Assembly (NCBI RefSeq): GCF_000003815.2
Contig: NC_049979.1
Span: 18,126,740-18,190,739 of the forward strand
Direction of reading: 5' to 3'
DNA: 64,000 nucleotides
Origin: Branchiostoma floridae
Taxonomy: Eukaryota; Chordata; Leptocardii; Amphioxiformes; Branchiostomatidae
The notes beneath the pieces are model-generated. The model made no database searches. It was not told where the DNA came from and saw only the letters and a program-made list of their open reading frames with translations. Shown here in pieces: positions 34,601 to 46,600 of the stretch (position 1 is its first letter; each line of letters starts with the position of its first letter). A program made the translations under genes and the position numbers.

Positions 34601-37600
34601 GGTACCATTTTTATGTATAAGCAGTTTTGTGGTATCACTTCAAAGTCTTAGATAATCTCAGAAAGGTTTTAGCAGTATTCCTTAATGGTCATTTTACTTA
34701 CCTTGAATTCAGCAAGCAAGGGATGTGAAGACTTCTCCAGGGAAGATTTGTCTAACTTCTTGGAAAACTCTTCAAGTTTCTGCAGAAGAAAAGACAACAG
34801 CAAAGTAAATGTCAGGCCATGTTTTCCCCATAAGATCTGTAACCAACAGGAATCGGTAAAAAAATGAAGGGTAGATTGCAGCCTACCTGGTGGTTCTCAC
34901 AATCTCTCACAGTTTGGTTCACATACTCCAGACTTCTTTTGCAACATTCTATCGCTTGGTTTATTTTCTTCTGTTCAGTTGGATTTCCTGTAAGAAATCA
35001 GAGACAGAGTCAATAGGATAGGTGAATAATAGGGCCAACCATTTAAACAACATACAGCTAAACATATAAGGAGCCAGTCTTTCTTTCTTACCCCTACTCT
35101 GCATTGCAGATGTAACTTACTTCATTGACATGCAAATCAATGGATGTGTATTTCTATGTCCTGAACCAGTTGAGCTGGACGTANNNNNNNNNNNNNNNNN
35201 NNNNNNNNNNNNNNNNNNNNNNNNNNNNNNNNNNNNNNNNNNNNNNNNNNNNNNNNNNNNNNNNNNNNNNNNNNNNNNNNNNNNNNNNNNNNNNNNNNNN
35301 NNNNNNNNNNNNNNNNNNNNNNNNNNNNNNNNNNNNNNNNNNNNNNNNNNNNNNNNNNNNNNNNNNNNNNNNNNNNNNNNNNNNNNNNNNNNNNNNNNNN
35401 NNNNNNNNNNNNNNNNNNNNNNNNNNNNNNNNNNNNNNNNNNNNNNNNNNNNNNNNNNNNNNNNNNNNNNNNNNNNNNNNNNNNNNNNNNNNNNNNNNNN
35501 NNNNNNNNNNNNNNNNNNNNNNNNNNNNNNNNNNNNNNNNNNNNNNNNNNNNNNNNNNNNNNNNNNNNNNNNNNNNNNNNNNNNNNNNNNNNNNNNNNNN
35601 NNNNNNNNNNNNNNNNNNNNNNNNNNNNNNNNNNNNNNNNNNNNNNNNNNNNNNNNNNNNNNNNNNNNNNNNNNNNNNNNNNNNNNNNNNNNNNNNNNNN
35701 NNNNNNNNNNNNNNNNNNNNNNNNNNNNNNNNNNNNNNNNNNNNNNNNNNNNNNNNNNNNNNNNNNNNNNNNNNNNNNNNNNNNNNNNNNNNNNNNNNNN
35801 NNNNNNNNNNNNNNNNNNNNNNNNNNNNNNNNNNNNNNNNNNNNNNNNNNNNNNNAAAACTTAAAATGTCAATCTGACCATACTAACAAGACTATCACAT
35901 GGAGACCTCTGAGTAGCACTTACTCTGTCTAGCAGGAGGTCTCCTATCTGCCCTACTATGTGTCCATCTGCTTTCTTCTTTGTCTTCATGGCCTGGTTTA
36001 GTGTACCTGAAATACATGGAAGAAAACTTAATGTGAACAGTTTCTTACATTTAAAAATCCTTGACAACAGCAATAAAACAATATCAAAAATAACTTCTTC
36101 TAATATGGGCCATCCCATTCCAACTCAGACAGTTTACATCATTTAACTGTCTTGTCCTTGTACTTGCCCTTCAACCTATAAACCCCTGCCAGCAGACTGT
36201 GTGTACAGGACAGGGAGGGGCTGTGACCTACAGATACCAGCCAGACATTTCACTACAACTACTGCTTGGGGGTTCCGACATCAAAGGGCACCACCAGTTG
36301 ATTATCTAAATCCAGAATGTTACACTACAGTAAGAAAGCGCCACCAATCATTGGTGATGTTGGCAAATTTCCCACATTAGCAATCTTCAAAGGTAGCAAT
36401 GTTTTTATGTGGGAGAGGTACCACAAACTTATAGACGTCAATGCTGCAGCTTTTAGGACGGAATCCAAAGTCTTAGATTTTGCCATAGCATCTGTTACAC
36501 AATTTTGACAAGGTTGTCTGACTTGACTAGGAAAAAAAAACAACTTTTTACCCAGATATGTCTTTCGCTTATTGCTACTATTGAACGTAGTTGGTAGTCA
36601 CAGCTGTAGCATCCGCTCTGTCTGAGACATTGTTTCTATCACTCTCTACTGGAAACTGTCTCCATTTTGCTACCAGAACAATGCCACAAGCAAGGAGCAT
36701 AAAAGTTGAAAACTCACTATGCATTTCAATGATTTCCTGCATGTTGGGAAAGACCTGCTTTACTACATCATAAGGCAGGATATTGTCCTGCAGCATCCGC
36801 CTGTGGAATATCTGCAAACATCAGAAAACAAGTCATTTAGTACAACACAATTCATAGCCAATATTAAAACTGGAGCAGTACTGCATCTTGGTATGTGTAA
36901 GTACAAAATAGCATCTATATTTTCCAAAGCTTACAACCTAGCATAGTGTCCAGGTGTCCACTAATAGAATATAAGCTATCCCCTACAGGGTGGCCTTGAA
37001 AGGATAAAATCTTAATGTGCAAACCCTTCAGGTGAACAAAATCTCAGTTACTATTAGTACAGGTGGGATCTCATTAACTCTGTAATAACTTTAATGCTAT
37101 CAAGTATTTAAATCAAGAAACAAAACAAAACTTACCAAATCTAAAACCTTGAGGTTCCTAACATGTGCTTTCTCTGTGTGAAACAGTTCTGCAAGAGAAA
37201 ATGGACATTAGTCTCTTTATCTCCAAAAGTTTTACTGAAACTTCATACACTGAAGACATTGTTACCAACACCTTTCATATGTCATTTTTTGTCTTTCAAT
37301 GCAACTGTTAGGAAGGAAAAAAGTCAATTTACCATTAATAACTTCTTGTCTCTTGATCTCCTTTTTGCTGAGACTTTTTAAGGTGCTCCTATCTACAGTC
37401 TCCTGCCAGTTGGCACCCTGCTCCAGGTCCACATCAAAGTCAGAGTCCCTGCTCACATCTGTGGGAGACGGGGGTCTGTGCACTGCCTCAGACGAGTTAC
37501 TGTGGAGGAACAACAATACATGTCAGTCATCCTTCAATCTGTTGGCCCAATGAAACATGATATACCCTGATACAAATGCTGTTACTTTGGAATATAAAAC

Positions 37601-40600
37601 GATAAAATATGTCCACAACACAGCAGTACGCCTAGCTTGTAGAAATAGCAGCTCTCTATTGAATTTATTGACATGTCAACAGTTGAACAATTGTCCACAA
37701 TTTTTAAAATGATAGTAGAGAAATGTTGGCCTGATGAGCCAGGCCAGTATCCCTTCATGCTGACCTGCTGGACAGACTGGACGTTGATGTGGATCCTGAT
37801 GTGGTGGTTTCCGTGGCAACCTTGACAGCATCCACATCCACGTCACTCTTGGACCGCTTGCCAGAACCATTGGTGATAGAGTCCCGGCCCTGGGCAGGAC
37901 AAAAAGGCCAACAAAGTTTTACATAAGTCATGTTAGAAGTGTTCAGGGGAAAAGAGGTCGGCAAGAAAATCTGACAATTTTGACAAAACTTATTTCATCT
38001 TATTGCTATGGAGGGCATGAAATCAAAGGAAGTCACAAATACATCAATCAATTTTTTTCTTTACTATTTTGGTAAGATGTGTTTTATACAAAATCACAAT
38101 CATAACATTGAAATAGGAAAACAATGATACAAAAATTTCTACTTACATTTATTCTTCCTTTCAAGCTCTCAGATCTCTCTATTGTGGAAGTTTTTCTGTT
38201 GCTGGGGAGAGAGGTGCATCAGGAGTAAGTATCTCCAAGTTGCTATATAAGCTTCATACACACTCTAGCAATTCATTTAACTATATGTAACACTGCTATT
38301 TTAAAATTGACAAAGTTACTAGTATTTTATACAGCTTACAATTTTCTTCTAGCTACCACTCAGTGCCTTCAGGCCTGAGATATGAAAGTCATTTTTACTA
38401 ACTTTTTTTCAGTGGCTACAAAACCAACACACAGCTACACAGCTAGCTATGTGATTGTTTCAGTCCAAAAGTCTGCATGCAGGTGTCACACTGGCCACAC
38501 GAGTCCTAACCATACATGGACTACAAAGAGACATTTACCTACATCTGCATTCAGGTGTCAGAACAAAAAAGAAACTCGTCAATCAAGTCTGCCATTAGCC
38601 TACTCTGCTACATGTATATTTACAAGGATGACTAATCCCACAGAAGGCAGATAGAGCAAGACTTAGTTGTACACACACATGGTGCTGTCAGCTTTTAGGA
38701 AGGAAGCACATAATGGCAAGGAGGACAGCAATATTAGCACAGGCTCTTTTGGGAACATGCACACAACAGGCAGTCTAAACAATGAATGCTCTGTTCTGTT
38801 CCCTTGGTTATTTCACCATCTCCCTCATGTTCTACCTCATAAACAAGACAAATCCAGGGAGATGCTTGATTGGAAAAATGTCGTTTTTGGAATATGCTTG
38901 TCAATCATGAACTTATGTGAGATCTAAAATAAGACTTTAATCTTGTATCAAAGCCACATTTCCCGCCTCTTACCTGATGTCAGAACACTCGTTGTTGTTA
39001 TCTAAGTCTGCCCATGATTTCATATCATACAGATATGAAGTTCATCTTCAAAAGTAATCTGTCGAGGTTCTATATCTACTACATCTACAATACTGGAAGC
39101 ATTCGCCACGCTTACACCAGGGGTTCCCAAGCTGCACAGCATACATATTTCACAGAGCCAACACTTACAGAACTTTCATATTTCATGTGAATTGTGAATA
39201 ATGACTGAATATAGAAATATTTTAAGAAATCACTACTAGCAATGCAGATGTGTACTGCCTGCTGCTGAACAGCATGTTATGTCATAGTGTACACTCTACA
39301 TGGTTACTCTTCTGATTTGCAATCTCAGGTCAAAGTTCACAGGCTTAGCACCTGTCTGCCAGCAGCTGCTGATATTGCAGCTCAGTAATTACCAGTCCAT
39401 TCCTCTTGTGAATAACTCATGTGATGAAGCAAGTCAATACTGCAAACCTTTGGCCACTCTTCAAAGCCTAACTTAATGAGAGGGCAACTCCTAATAGATC
39501 AGGTCCAATTAAGGGGCCTGGGAGGGTACAGTCAAGTGAAAACAGCTAAAAAGCTATCTCTAAAGGACTCAAAAATATTTCAGTTCAACATGTGAAATTC
39601 AGGCCACTTTGAAAGGGCCCAGAATTGGTTAGAGAACACCCTTACCAAGCACAGGCCACTTTGGAAGGGCCCAGCCATGCAGAGTTAGTTTATAAGGGTG
39701 CGGACATGACAAGAAGAAGAGGTACCTCTTGCTTAGCTTGGCTACGAGTTCTGAAGTGAAGAGGAGGGGCAGACTGCCCCGTCGTCTGATGGTGGGGAAC
39801 AAAGTGGTATAACCAACACCATTATCAATGTTTCCGTTACACAACACAGATCTTTCTGCCTCCTGATCTAATAAACTTCCACATGTAGGGGGCGAACAAG
39901 TGGACATATTCTGATGATTTGAGGATGACTTGTTTTTCTTTTCCTATCTATATTAACAAATTTGACAGCATGCTCATACAATTTGATACTCAACACTACC
40001 ACAATCCCAATGGGAGGCAGACAAGTCTTGTGCCACTTCAGGAAACATTGGTAAATGGACAAGGATAATGGACAAGGATAAAACAAAAAGAAATCTAAGG
40101 CAGACAAGACATGGGATGCTACAAAAAAATATAATTCTAAAACAGTCATGCTTTTAGAGAAGACATAGTTGGGTGGGAAGATCTTTCTGTTATAATCACA
40201 GAGTTTACAGAGTGTCCTTTTGTACCTGTATAGCATTCTTTAACAACACTTCTCTTTCCTTTTAATTTTTTTATTGTAAACACATCTTTAATCACACGAT
40301 TTTTGTGACATTTTTAACACTAAGTACACACCAAATGTTTTCATAAAAAAATGACTCGCTGCTCCAGTAATCCTCTTAAGTTACCTTGGTTGGTCGGGAG
40401 GGGGCTGCTCCTGGGTGATGTCAGGACTCTGGCTGCGGGGAGAGTTCCCCCTGGAGTTGGGATGGGGGGAGGTGGCTGGAGAGGAGGGGTCCCCACCCCC
40501 CTGAAGGTCTCTCTCATACCCTCCCACCACTGTGGTCACTATACGCTCCTCCTTCAGCTTAGCTGGAGACAGGTGTGAACAAATATGAGTAATGGGGAAA

Positions 40601-43600
40601 AATAATGTGTTCCATTTAATAACAACAAAGCTAAAATATCTAAAACTAACACCTATCAAATAGCAAAATTCCTGTCCAAAACATAACTTGTCACCATTCT
40701 ATTTATCATCATTATCTCAGGCAGTCTGCATGGAAGCTATGTACAGTACATCAACATTGAAGATATAGATCTACATAATATGACACAGGATGTTATGTCA
40801 TATGCCTCAGTTAAAGAGGGAGGGGGGCAGAAAAACAAAGGACATCTGGTGGCAGTGGGAAAAGTCAACATCCTCCTACAAGTTAAAGCTCATAAAGTCA
40901 AACCAACATTCAGCTATGGGTCCAGCTCAACATGAGTCAGAGCATCTGATATTGATCATCAAACCTCCAAGTCAAGAATAACTGTGAACAGGACTTGTCA
41001 AGTCAACAAATTACACATGCTGTTGTTTCATCCTTCCTGCTGAATACTGTAGGAGTAAGCATACCACAAAACCCAAGTATTTCACCTTTGTCAACAATTC
41101 ACCACAAGAACTATTCAACCCACCTATCATACAGCTAACAGAAATAACATGAAACCTATATTCAGAAACAGAGAACAACGTGTAATGCTTACATTTCAGC
41201 ACCCTCATTTCTGTGACCCGTACCAGCATCAGGACCAGCGCGAGTGCCCCCTGAAGCCCTTGGCTCAGGACGGCTTGCAGCAGGGTCCCCAGAACCAGTA
41301 TTGTAACAAGCTGTGCTAACATTTATCCTGACCATAACGGGTCATGGGCAGCTTTTCACACCAAGCTGCCAGGAGAAACTAGGAGGAGCTAAGGACTTCA
41401 ATGGACAGCCTGATTCTAACAGGCAACTTGGGAGAACTTGGCTCCTATCTCAGGCCAGTCAGCTTCCTCCCAGATTTCCTCTCAGAAGACCACTACGTCA
41501 GCCCTTCCTCCCTAGGGCCTGCTTCCCTTTGAACCAATCCCCACAGAACCACTCTGAGTATCTCTGCCAAAGGGTCTGTCTCCATACAACAGGGCGCTCT
41601 ACAACGGGCATCTTCTTACTAAACAAACCCAACCATCACCAAACCCTTGGATGTGGTCCCGCCATGAAGAGGAAGGTGTTTGCTAGGCAAACGATCTGAC
41701 TAGCCAAACGAAGCAACTGCTATTAAGCTAATGTTTTAACTACCCACTAACAAATTATTATTATGGACAGGATCTTACTGATCTCTTCTTCGTCGTCCTT
41801 CATCAGCGGCTGCACTGGGTAGGTGGAGATTTGGCTGGCTGGCAAGACTGGAAAAGGAGCGCAGGGAGGTTAGTCCTCAGCAAATCTAGGCCATACATAA
41901 TGAGCATATATTGTACACAGTGATCAAGGCGGCTTCGAGGACAAATTGGCAGCTGGGTGACACATAGTGATTTGAAAACAGTGCACAGCAGATTTATTGG
42001 ACACCAAACAAGACTTTTGAATTGTGCGTCATACAGTAACCTGACCTAAGGGTCGTGATGGACTTCACCCATAGTGTTCTGCCCCTTGCTTGTTGTTTAT
42101 CTCGATAATTATCACTTCATTTCTACAATGTACAATGGTGGAGTAAGAGGCTACTTCTTCCAAGCCTTGTATCCTGTAATCAAATTGGCCTTCAACCTAG
42201 TATAGGTTGCAATCTGTCTTTACCAAGGAACATATAAAACAAAGACTTGCTTGATTTTGTTTATATTGGACATGCCTTAGAAATGCAATTTTCCAAGACG
42301 TATGCCAAGCCAAGCATGTAAAATATATGAAAAAAAAAAAATCTTAGGTCAAGTAAAAGCTACTTTTCTTTACGCTCAAAAGTTTTCCTTTAAAATTTTC
42401 AGTTACCAGTGATATGTTAACTTTCACCAAAATAACTTCCTGTTGGGAAATACCTTTATGCCGTTTGGAAATACTCAAGTTTAAAAACATTTCTAACACT
42501 AAAAATCAACAGGATAATGTTGCTGACACTCACTTGTACTGGTCACCGATTTCCTCTCCTTCTCTGACGGCCGGAAAACTTTGGGAAAGTAACGAGTCTC
42601 CCTCTTGTCCTTGTTCTTTTCCTTCTTCCTTGTGGACTGGGCACCTTTGATGTTACCTCCAACACAGTGGTCCTCACATGCATCAATACAGGACCCCTTA
42701 TGGATGTTGTACTCACAATCTGTAGGCAACAGGAAAAAGGGAACACACAGCAAGCCATTAAGGAGAAAAAAAATGACCATTCTATGAGTCAATCTATAAT
42801 GTCTTTGAACAGTATAGTACTGTACTAACCCTTTTAATATTCATACAGTTGTCCCCAGACTTTTGAGTTCATTACCATGGAGCTGCACATGGCTCAGGCT
42901 AAACCACCAAGCTCATTAATTTTAATGGCAACTTGAAAATGATGACAGGAGATCTAAAGCATTAGCAGGTGACATGACACAGCAATTTAGCAGAGATCTA
43001 ACAGAAAAAAATTGTTAAGCCTTTGGATGTTAGATCCAATCCCACTTGACACTGATGTACATTTGAAATGACAAGCATGGCTTGCTGCCTTTTCGATTCC
43101 TTATACTAATACTAGAAACACCTGAAGAAGATTTTGTTCAAATAATATTTGAAGGACAAACAATGTCAACCCACGTGATTAAGTACAGAAAAAAGGAGAA
43201 TACCCCACCTTGACACTGGTATCCCTGGTTGCCGATACCCCATAGTACCCCTCCACAGTGGTTGCAGAAGGCCAGTGCTGTATAGTGCATGGGCACAAAG
43301 TGGTGGCCCTTCACACTCACAACGCTCTGGAAAATAAGTACAAATGTATGGAATACAAATGGAATACATATGGAGTACAAATGTACAGAATACCAGAAGA
43401 AAGGCTGATACAAAAAGCAATACTGTTAGTTATTCACTTTTCCTTCTTCAAAAGGACTAGACTGTGATCACAGGAGTTGCCTAACTGCTTGTACATTGCA
43501 GGTAAAAATTTGTCAACATCCAGCCTTTCGCTACCATTAGAAGTCCCAAGGCTTCGTGTTGTCCTCACCTTTTTGTTCTTCTCTCTAAACTTGAATCTCT

Positions 43601-46600
43601 TGTCCTTTGCTGTGAAGCTTGGGCAGCGATCCAGCGGGCTGACCTGGCTACCCGATGTCTGGATCTTCACCCCCACCTGCTTCATGAAGGTCACGATACA
43701 GGATGCCATCGCCGAACTGGGGAGGGGGAAGGGGGTTGAAAAACAAAGGATTTCATGTATCACTAAGATATAGCAGTAAACCAAAAGGATAAAGATTATG
43801 TCATTGTTTGATAGCCCATAAAATGTAGAGTGAATTTTGAAGTACATGTATACTATGAATATAATAAAACTTCAAAGATTGATATGCATTATGTTCATTT
43901 CCATTGCTCTGTATTGTATTGTTCATCTCCATTGCTCTGCTTGTATGATACCAATTGTCCCAATTACAAGTACATAACATGCACATGCTTTGTTTAAGCT
44001 GCAAATAATAGTAGTATCTTTTTACATGGTAGTGCTGGACTCAGAATGTATGCAGGTTAAAACTTGAATCAAAGATTTTATGATTTCATGGGGCCTATTT
44101 TTCTTTGAGCATTAAGTATTAAATAGCTTTGTGTACAGAAAGGATACTATACATTCAAAGATCTGTTTCTCATTTTGTCATAAAAGCATTTTTCATAAAA
44201 GGAAAACAATGCATTTACAGTACATGACTGTGCTGTAATCTTCGAGGTACTCCGAATTGAGTGACAGCTCATTAGCAGTTACTCAAGTTCAAAGCATGTT
44301 ATTATTACCCTTGAGCATGACCAATTCCTGGTGGTACACAATTCCTGTCATTTATAACAAGCTCCCTGGGAGACCTTAGTCTAATCCAGGGAAATGACTT
44401 TTCACATCTCCAGAGAGAGTCAAATAACACTGCAGGTGAAAGTTATGGTTGACAAAAACAGCAAAAATTGTCAACCATAAGGTAGCAAAAATAAATAACA
44501 AATGGAAAACCTGGTGATCCCTTTAAAATCAAAATCACGTACTAAAATCTACAGCAACCTTGCATGGTTCAGATCCATAAAATATTAAAAGCTATTTTTT
44601 GTGCCCAGCTTTTCTTTCATAACCATGTGTTTCAGAAACCATGTCTGCCATTCAAGGTATATCTCTAAATGCATTATCCTTTCCCTCCCAGGTATGTAAT
44701 AGACTAATCATGACAAAATCAGATTTCAATTTGTTCTCAGACTTATTTTTTCTATATCACATTTACCATGACATCATTGCTATTGCCACTTATTTTTCAA
44801 TGCATCCTGTAATATGACTTAGTGAGGTTATTCCCTGTAATCTTTCATCTCATTAATTCGTGTAATGGTCCAGGTATCCATGACACTCTCTAATCTTAAA
44901 GCAGCTGACATCATGATGCTGCAGAGTACCCAGAAGTCTCTGCTTGCCACGCTGGCAGTGACGTAAGTATTTTTTAAAGTTATGGAAAGTTAACGTATTC
45001 CTTTCCATCTGATGCAATCATGGATACTTGCATGCTAAACTGACCTTTCAAGAATCAGAGACATACATTTCCTTTCCAAAGAAATCAAAACCAGACCCTC
45101 TGCTTACTGTTGGGAGGTGTGGCTTAGTTCACATACCCTTCTTCAAATGTCTTCTTTTTACTTTCATATCATAAATGGGGATTTTGAGGTTCAGGGCATC
45201 CAAGATTTAGTTTCAAACAACACCTGAGTCCTATAAACAAATTGGCTTAGCCCACCCAAGGACATGATTAGAACTGACAGCATCAATTAGCTTCGTTGAA
45301 GGTTTTTGTTACCCCTGCCAGGATGTGTGTTGGCACTTACTGCAGAGGTGTGATCTCTACCTTAGGATGATGTCATCCTAGTTGCATCATCCAACAGATC
45401 TCCTTACTTCCTGAGTACTTTCCTGCACATGTTTCCTGGAGATCAATGACCCTTTATCTCAGGAACAGGCCATAAAATATCTCAGGACCATTTGTCAAAT
45501 TTTGTGATATTACTTTAACACAAAAGACTTTCAGTCTTTTTTACATGAATGTACTGGTGTGGGATTTGAGAAAGAACAACCCTAGCACCAAAAACTTAAC
45601 CCAAATTCTAGGTTATCTGTGTTATCAGCATCTCAGCTTTGGGATGGTCCTCTGATAAGCATGTATTTTTGATGCTTGTGAAATACATAATGCATATACT
45701 AGTATACAAGTATTTCTGCCTGACAAACGCTTATAACATTGCAGTGAATATGGGAGTAATGTTGGTGTGCTGGTGAGCACCAAAACCTGACAAACTCAGT
45801 TGAAATTTCAAACCACTTAACAATACCGCAAGGAATACATCATTGGTACTAGAGTAATGTTACAGGGTAAAAAGCACTCATGAAATAAAACCATGGTTTA
45901 GTTTTCCTGAAAAATGCACATGCTACATGTGTGCCTCATGTGTACCACATGGCCTGAGTCACACATACCCCCAAACAACCTGTCATCATCAAAACACAAC
46001 AAGTAAACAACAAACAAACTGTTACTCACTTCCTGGCAGTGGCTGGCGTTCTCGTTTCCAAATTGGACCTGCGGACAACCATGGTGAAACATAAGATCAG
46101 CTATCGTCCACATGAATAAAGAGAGAGCGAAATACAAGGTTCTGTTTTCCTAGGCAGGTAGTGTAACACTAGTGAGGGTGCCAACACCACATGGAGTGTT
46201 ATCCAGGTCTGAGATGACTCAGTCCTATTTGAGCAGGAGGGATGAGGTCATCTGTACATGTGGCAGGAGTGGACATTAATATTCATAAGGGGGTGTGGCA
46301 AGTTGATGGGCTACAGGCTGACTTCCTATTACTTCCATCAAACAGCAGGAAAGGAGTTTTGTGATTCAGGCCAAATCAACTGCATTACTTATTTCAGTTA
46401 AGAGAAGAAAGTCAATCAAAGACATGTGAATGCTAAAATTACTTTGTGTAGTTCTTTTCTACAAAAATCCCCTGGCAGTTGAAATATCACAATGACTGAG
46501 GCACAAATTATCTTGCAAATGCTTTTGGCAAGACTAGAGTTCATTACAAACTGGAGTGTTTCCCTTTTATTAAGGAAGGTTTTATTGCAAATTTATGAAT

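Larger units (their letters stand above)
33480..34779 (-). other. PH domain exons of the RhoGEF
   Basis: Exons 34702-34779, 34197-34272, 33786-33959 and 33480-33567 encode the linker and PH domain that follows DH: LLHDGALTWRLGRTRLI, MLLLEDCLVLMQKEDDNRYV, HSPIIKLNNLLTRNVAT and KAFFLVSTSQIGPQIYELVA. The terminal tryptophan of the domain (TWFKHI) is in the next exon, 32074-32211. An N run (34279-34454) lies in the intron between the first two exons, which are both phase 0, so no exon need be missing there. Confidence 0.93.

Noticed and set aside
38974-39007. 34-nt segment reading LDNNNECSDI with donor GTAAGA in the RhoGEF
   Set aside because: The phase does not fit the preceding exon (a stop codon arises), and neighbouring exons join without it.
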